A stretch of DNA of 64,000 nt from Hyperoodon ampullatus (taxonomy: Eukaryota > Chordata > Mammalia > Artiodactyla > Ziphiidae), in the NCBI GenBank assembly GCA_949752795.1, contig OX457056.1, positions 91,162,942-91,226,941 on the forward strand, given 5' to 3'. This document shows positions 10,813-23,935 of the stretch, one piece after another. A program made the position numbers and the translations under genes. A model generated the notes under the pieces. The model had not been told where the DNA came from. It saw only the letters and a list, made by a program, of their open reading frames with translations, and did no database searches. Position 1 is the stretch's first letter; every line of letters starts with the position of its first letter.

Positions 10813-12725
10813 ACCCAGTCAATTGCTGTGCATGGTGTGTTTGCCCCCTTGGCCCCGTCCCACACCAGAGCTGACTTTGAGCATTAAGTTCTCCTTGGCT
10901 TCATGTAGTGGAGACATTGACTTTGGGATCAAATTTACCTACTTGTGCTGCTAATACATAGACGACTCCATCCTGAATACGCCACACACATCCTATGTTT
11001 CATACTTCGTACAAAATTAGCTTCCCAGTTCTAATGGCTGGCTATTTCTCACTTTTATTACCTGATATAATTATCCCTGCCCAGTCTTCTGCCTGGTGAT
11101 GTGATTCATGACTGTTATTAGCAGCAAGCCTGAATGCACTTTGAGAGGAGCATTATGAGCAAATATCATCAATCAAATACTGTATAATCCCATTTGATTA
11201 TTTTAGTGTCTCAGGAGAGTGAGAGATTTAGGTAGATTACTTTGGAAAGGATTGTTTCCTTTTTATAGCTTCAAGTCAAGTTGCCTTTGGGGAGTATAAC
11301 GTCCCATTTTTCAAGTTTAGGGGCAGAAGTTTTAAGTGCCCACCCATCTATTTTAGAACTGCATGATACAAACATTGGATGAAAGACCACCATATATGAT
11401 TTATGGTGATGTTTTTGAAGTTCAAGTTCTAAAAGTGAATGAGAAACTCAAAATTAGGTGTAATTAGTGTCTCTTTCAGTTATCTGAATTGATCTATCCT
11501 ACCTGTAACTCAAATGATTATGACTGGAAATTAGCACCTCTCAGGCTACGCCTTACTGATTTCTGAGCCATTCCCAAGGTGTACTTCATGTCCTCCCATG
11601 TGTTTCTGCTGCTGTGGCCTCGTCTGTGGCTGACCTTAATGGGATTCTTCCCTGTTGGCTGAGGCAGTCTTCCACTGCTAACTGATGCTATTCCCACCAC
11701 TATGCATGGCTGGAGGGGCACGGCCTACACTTCTGTCTCTTCATTCCCTATACCTCTGTTTTAAGGATAGTTTCCTGAAGATTTGATAGTAATGAAAGGG
11801 AGGTACAATACCCGCAGAGAGAGACCAGATCAGCACTCAGCTTCTCTAAAACGTCTAAGCCCCTACTTAACCCCAGGTTTCCCTTTACCAGGCTGGGACA
11901 GCTCACTTCCTACTGGAAAGTTCTAAATGCTTCAGGGTTTGTGCCAACTGTCTCCCATCCCTAGAAAGAAAAGGGAGTTTCTTCCTCACTTCTGTCTGTG
12001 GTCTACTTGCCTTAGACAATTAATCTATTGCCGAAAGATTGAGAATTAGAAATGCTCTTTCCCTCAAGGGCAACGATGATACAGGAGAGAACGGCGTGGC
12101 TCTCATGCCCCGACAGCACAGTCATACCATGGCCTGATGTTAGTACATTTCCCAGAAGCTGGGTTATTCAGTCCCCAAACCGTGTATGAAATATCAAGAA
12201 CCCAACCAGGTTGAGCTGTTCCAAGCTCCATTTAGATAATTCCATCTCTTCATCAACGCTTCATAAACGGGCATGCATAGGGGTCCAGTCTTCCCTGAAG
12301 TCATGTTGTTACACAGAGAAACATTCTTCAATGCAGTACTTTTCTTTTTTTTTTTTTTTAATGCTGTACTTTTCTGAGTGTGGGTATTAATGTGCTTACT
12401 GTGAAAACCACACCCCAGGGATCCCTCCACAGCGTGGCTGATATTTGGTCACCCTCACGTCCCTCGTGTGCAATCCTCCTAAAGCTGCAGGCCTGGCTGG
12501 ATGGGGAAGCCCAGTGGGGGAGACCCTAGGAGTCAGCCTGCTGGGACACAGGGCACAGCAGAAAAGGGCAGAGGACAGATCTGAGGGGCAAGTGGAGAAT
12601 AATCAGCACAGTGCCTGAGGTTAGAGTATTCAGGGAGAGTCTGATTCCCTGCTGGAGACTTTAGAACGTCATAACTCAACAAGACCTAGGGTTTTCCTGA
12701 AGATTGGGTTCAAAAACTCTAACCT
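10813..12725. other. Intergenic sequence, nothing recognised
   Basis: No supported gene. A T run at about 12346-12360 could be the tail of an old insertion, but no body is recognisable. Confidence 0.5.
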
Positions 12726-12726
12726 G

Positions 12727-12867
12727 GCTGTGTCTCTGTGTGTGCCTGTCTGTGTGTGTGCCTGTGTGTGTATGTGTGTACAAAATCTGTGTGTGTATGT
12801 CTTTGTGTGTATTTGTTTGTCTGTGTCTGTGTGTGTATGTCTATATGTGTCTGTATCTGTGTGTGTA

Positions 12868-12911
<44 letters not shown>
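12727..12911 (+). repeat. Compound (TG)n microsatellite
   Basis: About 185 bp of TG repeats broken by TC, TA and TTG interruptions, ending in an uninterrupted (GT) run at about 12870-12911. It creates low-complexity Cys/Val or Thr/His open frames on both strands that are not genes. Confidence 0.95.
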
Positions 12912-12912
<1 letters not shown>

Positions 12913-13146
12913 CCCTGAAAGCAGGGTCTTGGGCTGGGACAGAGAAGAAAGGAATTTCTGGGGTGGAGGACCCAGAACTCACACTGTGATGATTCTGAGT
13001 CTGAGAGGCAGTGGATACCCTGCCCTGGCCTGCCCAGGCATCTTGGGGCTAAGTGGCACCTGGGAAAGCGGTCTTGGGAATCTGAATGACTGTGATTTTG
13101 ATTAGGCAAGGCGGGCTTTGACATGGCATAGTAGCATCACCCTTTT

Positions 13147-13436
13147 TTTTTTTTTAATTAATTTATTTATTTTTGGCTGTGTTGGGTCTTCGTTTCTGTG
13201 TGAGGGCTTTCTCTAGTTGCGGTGAGCGGGGGCCACTCTTCATCGCGGTGCGCGGGCCTCTCACTGTCGCGGCCTCTCTTGTTGAAGAGCACAGGCTCCA
13301 GATGCGCAGGCTCAGTAGCTGTGGCGCATGGGCTTAGTTGCTCTGCGGCATGTGGGATCTTCCCAGACCAGAGCTCGAACCCGTGTCCCCTGCATTGGCA
13401 GGCAGATTCTCAACCACTGCGCCACCAGGGAAGCCC
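13147..13436 (-). mobile_element. CHR SINE, long form
   Basis: Plus strand reads T-rich tail, then ggctgtgttgggtcttcg, ending ccaccagggaagccc. An exact duplication gcatcaccctttt lies at 13134-13146 and 13437-13449. Confidence 0.95.
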
Positions 13437-14384
13437 GCATCACCCTTTTAAAAGAACCATCAGACCAGGACTGCCTCTAATATTCGAGGGCCTCAAGGCA
13501 ATAGACAAACAAAAGCCTGCGTACCATATGTCCAAACCTTCAGAAGTCACAAATCAAGCTATGTCACAGCTTAGCCCTTGTGCCAAACACGGCCACAGCA
13601 CTCCCCAGGGATGGTCCTTGCAACCTGGAAGCTGAAGAAGCCACACCCTTCCCCTGCCTGCTAGTGGCAGCCTAGCTCTGTTGGTGCGGCCATGACAGAC
13701 AGGCCAGAGCAGACTGGGGTCTGGGCTCAGACTGCTGTGGGCAAAGCCACCTGCCTGACCAGGGACAGGGACAGACGTGGGCCCAGCTGACTGGGGAGTT
13801 CTCAGCTCTCAGCACTTCCAGCAATAGAGCAGAAGGATTCTATTTTCAAATTACTTTGGAAAATTCCACAAACCAACTCTCCTGCCCACCTCCTTGGAGA
13901 GTCACAATTTACATTACAGTATATAGTAAAGATTCTGATGGATCATATGAGAAGAAAATCTGCTGAACTTTGTTTAACTCAGCATTTCCCAAATGGGTCA
14001 TTCTTTTGGGAACCTTCCTTTTCTCTTTAAGCCTTATTAATATCCCAGGGCACCAGAGTTCTCCAGCACACCTAAGGAACTGCTTTTTTGGGAAGGGTTT
14101 CTAGACCTCAGATGCAGAGGGCGGAGTGAATCATAATTTGGTCTGTAGCACATAATTGTTCCTGGTTCATGCCAGGCCCTACTCTCATTCACTCTTACAT
14201 TTATCCAGAGCCCATGATCATTGGGGTAAGCATGGTGCTTTAGGGCTCACAGTACTTTTAGGGGTCCACAAAATAATTTCTTTTAAATCAGAAGTAAACA
14301 TGTGCTTTCAGGTCAAAGTAGATTTTTTGGCACATAATATTAATATATTGACCTTTATTCCAAAACAGTTGTAAAATATGATTA

Positions 14385-14452
14385 TATATATATATAGTAT
14401 ATATATAGTATATATTATATGTGTATATATACACAACTATAATATATATATA
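14385..14452 (+). repeat. (TA)n microsatellite
   Basis: Irregular TA-rich run with several (TA) stretches, directly joined to the tail side of the SINE fragment that follows. Confidence 0.85.
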
Positions 14453-14562
14453 TTTGGCTGAGCCACGGGGCTTGTGGAATTTTAGTTCCTCAATCAGGGA
14501 TTGAACTTGGGCCTATGGCAGTGAAAGCCTGCGTCCTAACCAGTGACCACCAGGGAATTCCC
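14453..14562 (-). mobile_element. Old tRNA-derived SINE fragment (head portion)
   Basis: Plus strand ends ccaccagggaattccc and includes cctcaatcagggattgaact, the reverse of an older cetartiodactyl tRNA-SINE head. Only about 110 bp and more diverged than the CHR copies nearby; its A/T-rich tail has become the adjacent TA repeat. Confidence 0.75.
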
Positions 14563-14867
14563 TTTAATATATTTTGTCTCGATGAAATGATCCATGAATG
14601 CAAAAGGACCAAGGGCCTCTGGAAATCAGAATGTGGCCCTGTATTTATGTATTCTCCTTATCTTATATCCCAGTCCTATTGTCCCCAACAAGCAATGCGT
14701 TTAACGTGTACACTTATTTCTATTTGAATGTTTTTGAAAATATATATTGTTGATTTGTGTAATGTATTTTTCATTTACATGATATTTTATTGTTCTGTTT
14801 CCTGCAATTTTCAATGAGCACCATGTTTTTATGATCAACACATGCTACTATAAGTACGTTCAACTCT

Positions 14868-15098
14868 CTCTATTTTTTATTTTATTTTATTTTATTTTAT
14901 TTTTTGCTGTACGCGGGCCTCTCACTGTTGTGGCCTCTCCCGTTGTGGAGCACAGGCTCTGGACGCGCAGGCTCAGCAGCCATGGCTCACGGGCCCAGCT
15001 GCTCCGCGGCATGTGGGATGTTCCCAGACCGGGGCATGAACCCGCGTCCCCTGCGTCGACAGGTGGACTCTCAACCACTGCGCCACCAGGGAAGCCCA
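14868..15098 (-). mobile_element. CHR SINE, short form
   Basis: Tail is (TTTTA)n on the plus strand, body intact. The exact duplication acgttcaactct is at 14856-14867 and 15099-15110. Confidence 0.95.
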
Positions 15099-15110
15099 AC
15101 GTTCAACTCT

Positions 15111-16590
15111 ATATTATTGCGTCTACCTGCTGCAAAATACTCTATGGTACATCTGCACGTTTTACCAGTTCACTCTCCCAGCAATGCACGCCCACACTCC
15201 AGCTCCATCTCTATACTGCAGTGACCGCCGTGTACATTCCCCTCATGGTCCTGGGTGGGAAAGTCCCCAGGATATATTCTCAGAAGTTAATTTCTGAGCC
15301 AGAGGGCACATACATACTTAATTTGGCTAAGTTATACCAAAAGTCTCTCAGGGAGAAATGCTGTTTTCATATTTTTCCTTTTTTTGAGCTGGTCATGTCA
15401 GGGTTTGCTATCCATTATGTTAGCTTCATAAAATAAATTGGGTAGTTCTCCTTTCATATTCTGGAGCAATCTGTATTGTACTGGAATTCATTGTTCTTTG
15501 GAAGTGTGAAAATATGGGCAGTATGACTGCTTGGGGTTAAAGCCAATTTATACAGGCAGGTCTCTGAAAATGTTTTATATTTCTTCCTTGGCTATTGGTT
15601 CTAATAAATTTTAGGAGCTCTCAATCCAATGTTGGCACCTAGGCAGGAATAACTAGGTCCATGTGACACCAAGATTGTATTTCTGTTATTGATGACTTTG
15701 TAACTTGGTGTAACGCCTGTGTTCAATGGTTGCTCAGTAACACTATTGATGGGCTTGCAGTTCTTAGCTTCCTACTGCAGAGCAGGATTTCATTCTCTGT
15801 ATGTGAGATAGGTCTGCCCTGGTCCAGGAATGGGCTTTTTTTTTTTTTTTTCATCATCTCAGAGTTTTGCTTTTAAGTTGACAGTGATGTCTTATACTTT
15901 TTGGCATAAGTTTTTACATATTTAAATTCTCAAAAAGTTTTCCCTACTGAGGAAGCCAAGGCTGGCAAATGATGATTTATAAATCATGTGAATCATTCTG
16001 ATTACCCAGAGGACATTTTTTTCCCTTAATATTAGTCATTCCAAAATTGCACTTGTATCACAAAACTGTCCTTTCCTGAATCGTGTGGGATAAGTGTGTG
16101 ACCCGTCCCTCTCTAATTACTGCAGTTAAGATGAGTATGTTTTCAAAAAGGAAGCTATCTGTAAAAACGATGTGAGAGTTTTTCATTTCTCAAGTTCACT
16201 TGGCGAGTTACATTATACAGATATCTTCCATTTTAAATAAACCCACTGCTGTACCTATGTTAAACTTATAGAATTATGCCAAAGGAGGCTCATGTGTTTC
16301 CTAAGAGTTTTCTCTTGTATCTATCAAGAAATAATTCCCGCCCCCCCCACACACCCAGGAAATATACCACGAATTTTGTCAGTCATTGAGAGAATAAGAT
16401 TTACTCTTCTGATATTAATATTATAACTTATTTTGCTGGAATACAACTATTATATAAAAGAAAAGATATGACAATTGGATCCTAGGATCCAAAGTGACTC
16501 AGAGGTCAACTTTTCTTCCTTTCACTTTTTCCAAATGTAACCTAAAATCCCATAGGCTTAAAGAAATTTTCCAGAAGAAAATCTTTATAT
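15111..16590. other. Intergenic sequence with weak LINE-like stretch
   Basis: The first 350 bp after the SINE (for example ttctgagccagagggcacat) reads like a diverged minus-strand LINE fragment. The rest shows nothing I recognise. Confidence 0.35.
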
Positions 16591-16605
16591 GAAAGCAACT
16601 GTGTC

Positions 16606-16954
16606 GGGCTTCCCTGGTGGTGCAGTGATTAAGAATCCGCCTGCTAATGCAGGGGACAAGGGCTCAAGCCCTAGTCCGGGAAGATCCCACATGTCACGGA
16701 GCAACTAAGCCCGTGCGCCACAACTACTGAGCCTGCACTCTAGAGCCCGTGAGCCACAACTGCTGAGTCCATGCACCACAACTACTGAAGCCCACGCACC
16801 TAGAGCCTGTGCTCCACAACAAGAGAAGCCACCTCAAAGAGAAGCCTGCGCACTGCAACGAAGAGCAGCCCCCACTCTCTGCAACTAGAGAAAGCACGCA
16901 CGCAGCAAGGAAGACCCAACGCAGCCAAAAATAAATAAATCAAATAAATTTTAA
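16606..16954 (+). mobile_element. CHR SINE, long form
   Basis: Long-type body with ataaataaatcaaataaatt tail. Near-exact duplication aaagcaactgtgt/aaagcaacggtgt at 16592-16604 and 16955-16967. Confidence 0.95.
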
Positions 16955-17099
16955 AAAGCAACGGTGTGGACTTCATATCATTAATTCTGGAGAGAACAGC
17001 ACAAAGTCCATTTTCTAATCTTAATTTGTTGTACTTGAGTATCTTGTGCTGACTTCTGGCATCAGTGGGAGTTTGGTGCTTTCGTCCATTAATTGATTT

Positions 17100-17225
17100 T
17101 ACAAGCATTTATCGATATCTGCTTTATGGCAGGGATATAGTGGTGAACAATTACAACCACAAAAAAACAGACCCTGCCCTCCTCAAGCTTACATTCTAAT
17201 GGAAGAAATAGACAGCAAACAAAGG
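17100..17225 (+). repeat. L2-like fragment
   Basis: Contains ctcaagcttacattctaatg and 'gaagaaatagacagcaaaca', typical of the 3' part of old L2 copies. Confidence 0.5.
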
Positions 17226-18050
17226 ATCAGGGGTGGTTATAATTCTCTGCGGTTGCTGTGTAGAGTGTGGAATGTGATGGGGTGAGGGGGAAGAGGCACG
17301 GTGGTGACAGCAGACAGAGATGACCAGGACAGAAGTGGTGGCTTGGCTGAGAGCAGTAGCAGTGGAGAAGGAGAGAAATGGACAGATTGGGGATAAGATT
17401 TGAAATAGAGCTACAGATCTCCAACATACTATATGTAAGGCTACCTTGGTCCAGCTTCCCAGAAACAGACTGACCTGGAGATTTTGGGGCAGGAGTTGCT
17501 TGCGGAGTGTTCTCAGAACGCCTGTGATGGAGTGAAGGAAGCAGGGTAGGGGAGTCGAAGTTGAACTGCAGTGACAACAGAGGCCTCAGCTGACCTCAGG
17601 GGGAGAGCTGAAGTTGGGCTGGCCCTTCCAATATGTCCCAAAATGAAGCGAGGAAGGGGTGGGTCTTTGTCCCCCTCATGAACAAGTCATTGGAAATGGG
17701 CTGCTCAAGGAGAGGACCCGGGCCAGGCAGACCCCTTCAAAACAGGCAATTCCTGGAGAGGGACTCAGCTGGGATTTGTCAGGAACCAGCATTCAGTGGC
17801 TGGGAAAATAGGTGCCTAGGTCCTAAAGGGGGGCATTTGGGTGGCGCATCACACCATCCACTAGAGTACACGTAGCTCTCACTTCCCTAGCAGGTGTTGT
17901 GTTCTAACCTAGACTGATGATAAAATGGTAATCTCAAATTTTTGAATTCTCAAAATTGAGTGAGCATCAGAATCATCTGAGAAGTAAAGTGCATATTCCT
18001 GGACCCAATCCCCCCAGTCAGAGGTCTGTGCTGTGACCAGAGATTCTTCA
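17226..18050. other. Intergenic sequence, nothing recognised
   Basis: No supported gene. Moderately GC-rich but without CpG clustering. Confidence 0.5.
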
Positions 18051-18258
18051 GTTTGTTTTTTTTTTTGCGGTATGCGGGCCTCTCACTGTTGTGGCCTCTC
18101 CCGTTGTGGAGCACAGGCTCCGGACGCGCAGGCTCAGCAGCCATGGCTCACGGGCCCAGCCGCTCCACGGCATGTGGAATCTTCCCAGACTGGGGCACGA
18201 ACCCACGTCCCCTGCATCAGCAGGTGGACTCTCAACCACTGCACCACCAGGGAAGCCC
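18051..18258 (-). mobile_element. CHR SINE, short form
   Basis: Exact duplication gagattcttca at 18040-18050 and 18259-18269 brackets an intact body. Confidence 0.95.
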
Positions 18259-18344
18259 GAGATTCTTCATTTTTAATGAGTATTTTAAGTTATTCCGATG
18301 CAGGGGTCTGCAGATAACACTATGGGAAAAAAAAATCTTGCCTT

Positions 18345-18652
18345 AGGTACAATTCTAAGAAGTGGCCAAGACTTCCTGCCCCTGGTGTACATGCCCTGCT
18401 TAATCTCAGGATTGTAAATTGGTGGATTTTACTCTTGTGATTAGATTACATTATATAGCACAGTGGATCTCAAGGTAGGGAAATTGTCTAGGTGGGCCTG
18501 ACCTAATTACATGAACTCCTTAAGATCAGGGAGCCTACAGGCTCATCATGTGAGACACTTCACCTACAGAACGGTGAGCTGATAAACGGATATTCTTTTA
18601 AGCCACTGAATTTGTGGTGTTTGTTATGCAGTAACAGAAAGTTAATACAAAA
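18345..18652 (+). repeat. Old LTR-type (MaLR-like) fragment
   Basis: Contains ttgtgattagattacattat and ends ttttaagccactgaatttgt plus gtaacagaaagttaatac, the usual 3' end wording of MLT1-type LTRs. Diverged; subfamily unknown. Confidence 0.5.
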
Positions 18653-19169
18653 ATTATTGCGTTAAGCATATCCTAGAGACAGAACAGAGAAGAAATAGAC
18701 TTGGTTCTGCGACTAGTTGTTCTAGGTGAGAGCATAGCAAGGAAGGGAATGTCCCCTTAAGTTCTTCCCAGTTAAATGGAGATGATATGCCCACCATGCC
18801 TCCCTCATGGGATTTCTTGGGGTGGGAAGGCCCAATTCAGGTATAAACATAACATACAAAGAACTGAATTGTTATTACAATATGAGCTCTAGCACTTTGA
18901 CAAGATTCTTCATAGTGATTCTTCCAAATTGAATATATAGATTTTTGAATGAAAAATTTCTTGTGTACCTTAAAGGTATATAGAAAGTACTTCCTCTGAC
19001 TTTGAAACAAACAATAGAGCACCAAGCTACTCACTGGCTTGTCTGCTCAGTGCCAACACACCGTGGAACCCGGGTGAGCAGAGACTCAGGGTGCACTCTG
19101 CGCCTGGAACTCCTCTTCCTTGCACATTGTAGGGCTGGGTCAAGGCTCTGTTAATGGGGGCAACAAGGG

Positions 19170-20350
19170 TGGACAACAGAAGGTGGAGTTAATCAGGATC
19201 CAGCCAGAAAAAGAGAAGCCACGTTGGCTATTACAACAGAGGAAATATAATGTACAGAATAGGTGTTGGAGGGCTGATGGGGCAAAAGGGAACACTGGTG
19301 TAAACAGATAATATGGCTTCCCTGGTGGTGCAGTGCTTGAGAATCCGCCTGTCAATGCAGGGGACACGGGTTCGAGCCCTGGTCTGGGAAGATCCCACGT
19401 GCCGCGGAGCAACTAAGCCCGTGCGTCACAGCTACTGAGCCTGCGCATCTGGAGCCTGTGCTCCACAAAAAGAGAAGGCTGCGACAGTGAGAGGCCTGCG
19501 CACCGCGATGAAGAGTGACCCCCGCTCGCCGCAACTAGAGAAAGCCCTCGCACAGAAACGAAGACCCAACACAGCCATAAATAAATAAATAAACAAACAA
19601 ACAAATAAATAAATAAATTTATCCAAAAAAACCAAAAAAACAAACAAAAAAACAGATAATAACTACAGGAAGTACTGATCACCACTTAGAACTGTGGGAA
19701 GAAAAGAAGAGGTTGGGATTAGCGAAATCTAGAAGTTCAGAGGAGGGACCTTTGGAGCTGGGATGCAGATCTCTGAGGAAGAAGCCCAAGTGGTGCTGGC
19801 ACCACTGAAGAGGTAAAATGAGGCAGGTTCTGGGAACGTTGAAAAAACTGGAGTCTGGAACAGCTACTGCTGCTGGGGCAAACAGCCACTGCTAGGCTCG
19901 CAGTCTCTTTAATACCCCCTGTTGGCAAAACCCAGTAGGGGAGCAAGCAGGCAAAAGGAAAAGACTGTATGCAGAGTCCAGCCACAGCATCCCAGAGCAG
20001 GTTGTGAAAGGGTGGGTTTGGAGTTAAGAAGTAGTACCTTAATAACCAGCACAGGTGATTTCCAATGCAGCCAGGGGAGTCTGATCTCATTTGAAGGATT
20101 CAAGACAGTGATTGGAGATGGGAATGGTGAGAGAGGGCTGACTTATTGTCAACTCCCCCTTTGCCCTAAGAAAAGATCCAAGGTCTAAGGAGCCTGAAAG
20201 GGACAGCTTTCTGACAATAGAAACCCTGGGTTGGAGAGAGAGGGATGAGAGCGGTAGGTGGCTGGCTAGAGACTACCTGCCAGGGCATGTTCATATGAAT
20301 GATGCTCTCCATCAGAGCCAGGCTGGTGGACTAAGCTCCTGCTTCTCCAG
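19170..20350 (+). repeat. Ancient interspersed repeat, family not assigned, split by a SINE
   Basis: Phrases such as gttaatcaggatccagccag and aatgaggcaggttctgggaa resemble those of an old repeat also seen at about 52720-52985. I cannot name the family with confidence. The CHR SINE at 19314-19648 interrupts it. Confidence 0.3.
19314..19648 (+). mobile_element. CHR SINE, long form
   Basis: Body intact, tail (ATAA)n and (CAAA)n. Exact duplication aaacagataat before (19302-19312) and after (about 19650-19660). Confidence 0.95.
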
Positions 20351-20681
20351 TGAGGGTACTTGTCCCCCTGGAAGAATGTCAGGAAGTGTAGAAAACTATA
20401 GGATGAGCATGATGCATCTTCTAGGAATGTCACCTTTTCTGGAAGGTTTTAGGGAAAATATTTGAAGAAATCTAGGGGTTTGAAAGTGGTAATGGTGTTC
20501 TTGAGTTATTTGGATATTACAAAAATCATAGTGGAAACTATAGCCATAATAAAGCTGTACAACATTCCATACATCATCTTTTGGGGATGGAATTATGTTA
20601 ATTCCTTCAGGTGACACTGGCTGACATACTGGCTACATGCGGAGGCCCCTGAAAATATTTTCATATTAAAAATGTATTGTG

Positions 20682-20899
20682 GGGGCTTCCCTGGTGGCGC
20701 AGTGGTTGAGAATCCGCCTACCGATGCAGGGGACACGGGTTCGTGCCCTGGTCCGGGAGGATCCCACATGCCGCGGAGCGGCTGGGCCCGTGAGCCATGG
20801 CCGCTGAGCCTGCGCGTCCGGTGCCTGTGCTCTGCAACGGGAGAGGCCACGACAGTAAGAGGCCCGCGTACTGCAAACAAAAAACAAAAAACAAAAAAC
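20682..20899 (+). mobile_element. CHR SINE, short form
   Basis: Intact body, (CAAAAAA)n tail. Exact duplication aaaaatgtattgtg at 20668-20681 and 20900-20913. Confidence 0.96.
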
Positions 20900-21153
20900 A
20901 AAAATGTATTGTGAAATGGGGTGCAAATTTTACTTTTAACACTAATATATAAGATGTCGAAGCAAATGTGTGTTTGCAATAGACAACATCAACTGCCATC
21001 CTTCTTTCCAGAGTCCTTGAAAAAGTTTGGGGACTTCTAGTCATTATGATCTGTCACCTGAATTTTTTAATGCTCAAGGAGGGGTCTCTATTTTTTTTTT
21101 TTTTTTTGTCTAGAAAAGACTTTTTCTTTTCTATTTGAAATTACAAACATTTA

Positions 21154-21481
21154 TTTTATTTTAAAAATAAATTTATTTATTATTTATTTATTTATGGCTG
21201 TGTTGGGTCTTCGTTGCTGCACGTGGGCTTTCTCTAGTTGCGGCGAGCGGGGGCTGCTCTTCGTTGTGGTGCGCGGACTTCTCATTGTGGTGGCTTCTCT
21301 TGTTGAGGAGCTCGGGCTCTAGGCGCTCGGGCTTCAGTAGTTGTGGTGCACGGACTCAGTAGTTGTGGCTCGCGGGCTTAGTCACTTTGCGGCAGGTGGG
21401 ATCCTCCCGGACCAGGGCTCGAATCCGTGTCCCTTGCCTTAGCAGGTGGATTCTTAACCACTGTGCCACCAGGGAAGCGCC
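21154..21481 (-). mobile_element. CHR SINE, long form
   Basis: Duplication tgaaattacaaacattta at 21136-21153 and 21482-21499, 18 bases exact. The head reads gggaagcgcc instead of gggaagtccc, a small head change. Confidence 0.95.
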
Positions 21482-21499
21482 TGAAATTACAAACATTTA

Positions 21500-22335
21500 A
21501 ATTATACAAATTAAAACTTAGTTTTCTTAAGCCTTTATATTAAATTTAGAAATCTTGTTAGACTTTTTAATCAACCTACTAAAACAAGAAGAGTCATCTT
21601 TGTTCTCAGATTAACGGTAGATTAACTCAATTTGAACAGATTAAATCCCCAGCACATTGGTCACACTTATAAACTTAATTAAATTCCCTTAAATATTTTA
21701 AATTGCATTTGTACATTTAATATATTTAATTTTCTTAAGTGTTTCAAGTGCCCAACAAGGCAAATTTATGACCTAAAAACAAAACCTTTCTAAGTACTTA
21801 GATAACTCTCATATATTAAATAAATTAAATTTATAAATATAGTTATCTTTTTGTTCTCTTAAATATTACAATGCTGGTTAAATATTTCTTCAAGGTTTCT
21901 TTTGTTTTTCAACTTAAAATTAGAAGTCAAAAACCAATTATACCTTTCAAACTGAGTTCACAGGCTAAGCCACCAGATTTTCTAATCTGCCATGTTCTCT
22001 AACCCTTAAATAACCTTGATTATTACAAAACTGATTCCAAAAGTGAATATAAAATTATGAGTTATATGGCTTTGATTTGCTTCTTCATCTCTATTCAATT
22101 CTAATCTTTTCCAGGGTTGAAAGGCATTTTCCCAAATACAGGAAAACAATTGTACCATCTTGGGTGGGTCCATATGACAGGATTAACCATTCCTGACTAT
22201 GACATGGTTGGGATTTTGATCAGGGTACAGACCTTTGGGCTCCATGCATCACAAATGATCATGTTGGATCATTTTTGAAGATGGAGGTTTGAAACCCTAT
22301 CTTGGGTTACATTTAATAAATTTATTTTCTGGTTA
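21500..22335. other. AT-rich intergenic sequence, nothing recognised
   Basis: Very AT-rich, no open frame over 60 codons, no repeat I can name with confidence. Confidence 0.45.
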
Positions 22336-22339
22336 TTTC

Positions 22340-22510
22340 TATTCTATACTCTTTTTTAAAAATTGAGATATAATTTGCATATAACATTGTGTAAGTTTAA
22401 GGTATACAAAGTGTTGATTTGATACACTTACATATTGTAATATGATTACCACTGGTAGCACTGGCTAACCTCTCTACCATGTCACAGAATTACCATTTAT
22501 TTTTGTGGGG
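22340..22510 (-). repeat. Old L1 fragment
   Basis: Contains aaaattgagatataatttgc and acactttgtat-type wording of an L1M 3' region in reverse. Confidence 0.6.
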
Positions 22511-22934
22511 GAATAATTAAGATCTATATCCTTTCATTTTCTCCTCTTGTCTGATATATTAGTGCCTTCTCTTGTCTGGGTCTGGTCACCACTTAAAGAC
22601 ATTTTCATTTCTTATCTTCTGGTTCTCCCAGCAGAGCATTATTCTGCTGTGGCGGCAAGATAGCAGGTGTGGGTACATGTGGGAGAAGGCCTCCCATCTC
22701 ACCCTCTGGATACAACCGCAGGTGCAAAAAACACTTACTCAGTGTGAATAAACCAATGCGTTTATAGGAGGAGCCAGGAGAAGCAAGAGTCAGCATCCCT
22801 CTCCCACTCTCACTTTCCTTTCTGCCGTTGCCGCTGAAGGGATGTAAAATTTGTGCTAACCAGACAGGGCGCAGAAGAGAGTAAGGGGCTTGGGCTCTAA
22901 AAATGCCTCTTGATGTACACCCCCAAAGGAGTTA

Positions 22935-23110
22935 GGAACTTGGCATGTGGCTTCAAACAGATTTGGATTTGAATCTTGCCTCCACAATTGAAGAAAAGCA
23001 TGGAAAAGTTATCTGACCTTTCCAATCCTATTTTCTCAACTTTGAAGTCCCCAACTCATGGCATGATTGTTATAATCATTTGAAATTGTGTACATAAAGC
23101 AGACAGCATT
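22935..23110 (+). repeat. MIR-like fragment
   Basis: Contains agatttggatttgaatcttg and a diverged 'ctcaactttgaagt' core, with the MIR order preserved. Confidence 0.5.
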
Positions 23111-23739
23111 GTGCCCAGCACACAGTTCACTATAATTGCCAATTTATCGATTCATTTTTCCATCTCCATCTTGCTCAGTGTGCTGTCTCCGGCACTTAGC
23201 ATAGAGCCTGGCACCAGCACTTGTTGGATGGATGACTTCCTATCCATGACAATATTTGGGCCAGCTGCTAGAACTGTCAATGTTGCATGCCACTTGTATT
23301 CGAGTGACTTGCTTGGGCCATGCATGGAGCATTGGTGTTATATGAACGCTATGGTGATTGTTTTGTGTGATGTGTGTTTATGTTGTTGGATATCAGGGTA
23401 AAGCCACAGTCATGTATACAGAGTGAGGTCAGACCTGAAGGATAAGAGAGTTCATTGTGTCATCAACTAGGTAAAAGGCCTCTATTGCAGAATTGTGTGG
23501 GAGAAGTGTAGGTGGGTAAGAGAACGGTCATCTTTCTTTCTCTTGGACTTGACCACAGAGGTGTCAAGATGACTGGGAAGAGATCGTGACAAGGTCTTTA
23601 CATGACACCCTTCATATATGGCCACTTTCTGAGTCTTAGCCCTATCTTATTCTAATTGCCATCCGAGATAGCTACACTCTGACTCCAAAAGGCTGGGATT
23701 TCTTCTTTCTCTTGGCTCTTAACCGGTTACCAGGGATTC

Positions 23740-23935
23740 TCAATTTCATCACTATTGACATTTTGGCCCAGATAATTCTTTGCCGCAAGGAGCTGTCCTG
23801 AGCATTGTAGGAGGGAGCAATGGAATGCTCTACTCACGAGATGCCAATAGCATCTCTACAATTGTGACAATAAAAAATGTCTGCAGACATTGCTGAATGT
23901 CCCCTAGGGAAGCCCGTTTGCAAACCACTGAACCA
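23740..23935 (-). repeat. MER20-like DNA transposon
   Basis: Reads ccagggattctcaatttcat at one side and gtttgcaaaccactg at the other, with acaattgtgacaataaaaaa and atgtctgcagacattgctga in between, the reverse of MER20. Confidence 0.65.

Noticed and set aside
12669..13124. Frames of 62-151 codons with Thr-His or Cys-Val runs
   Set aside because: They translate the TG microsatellite.
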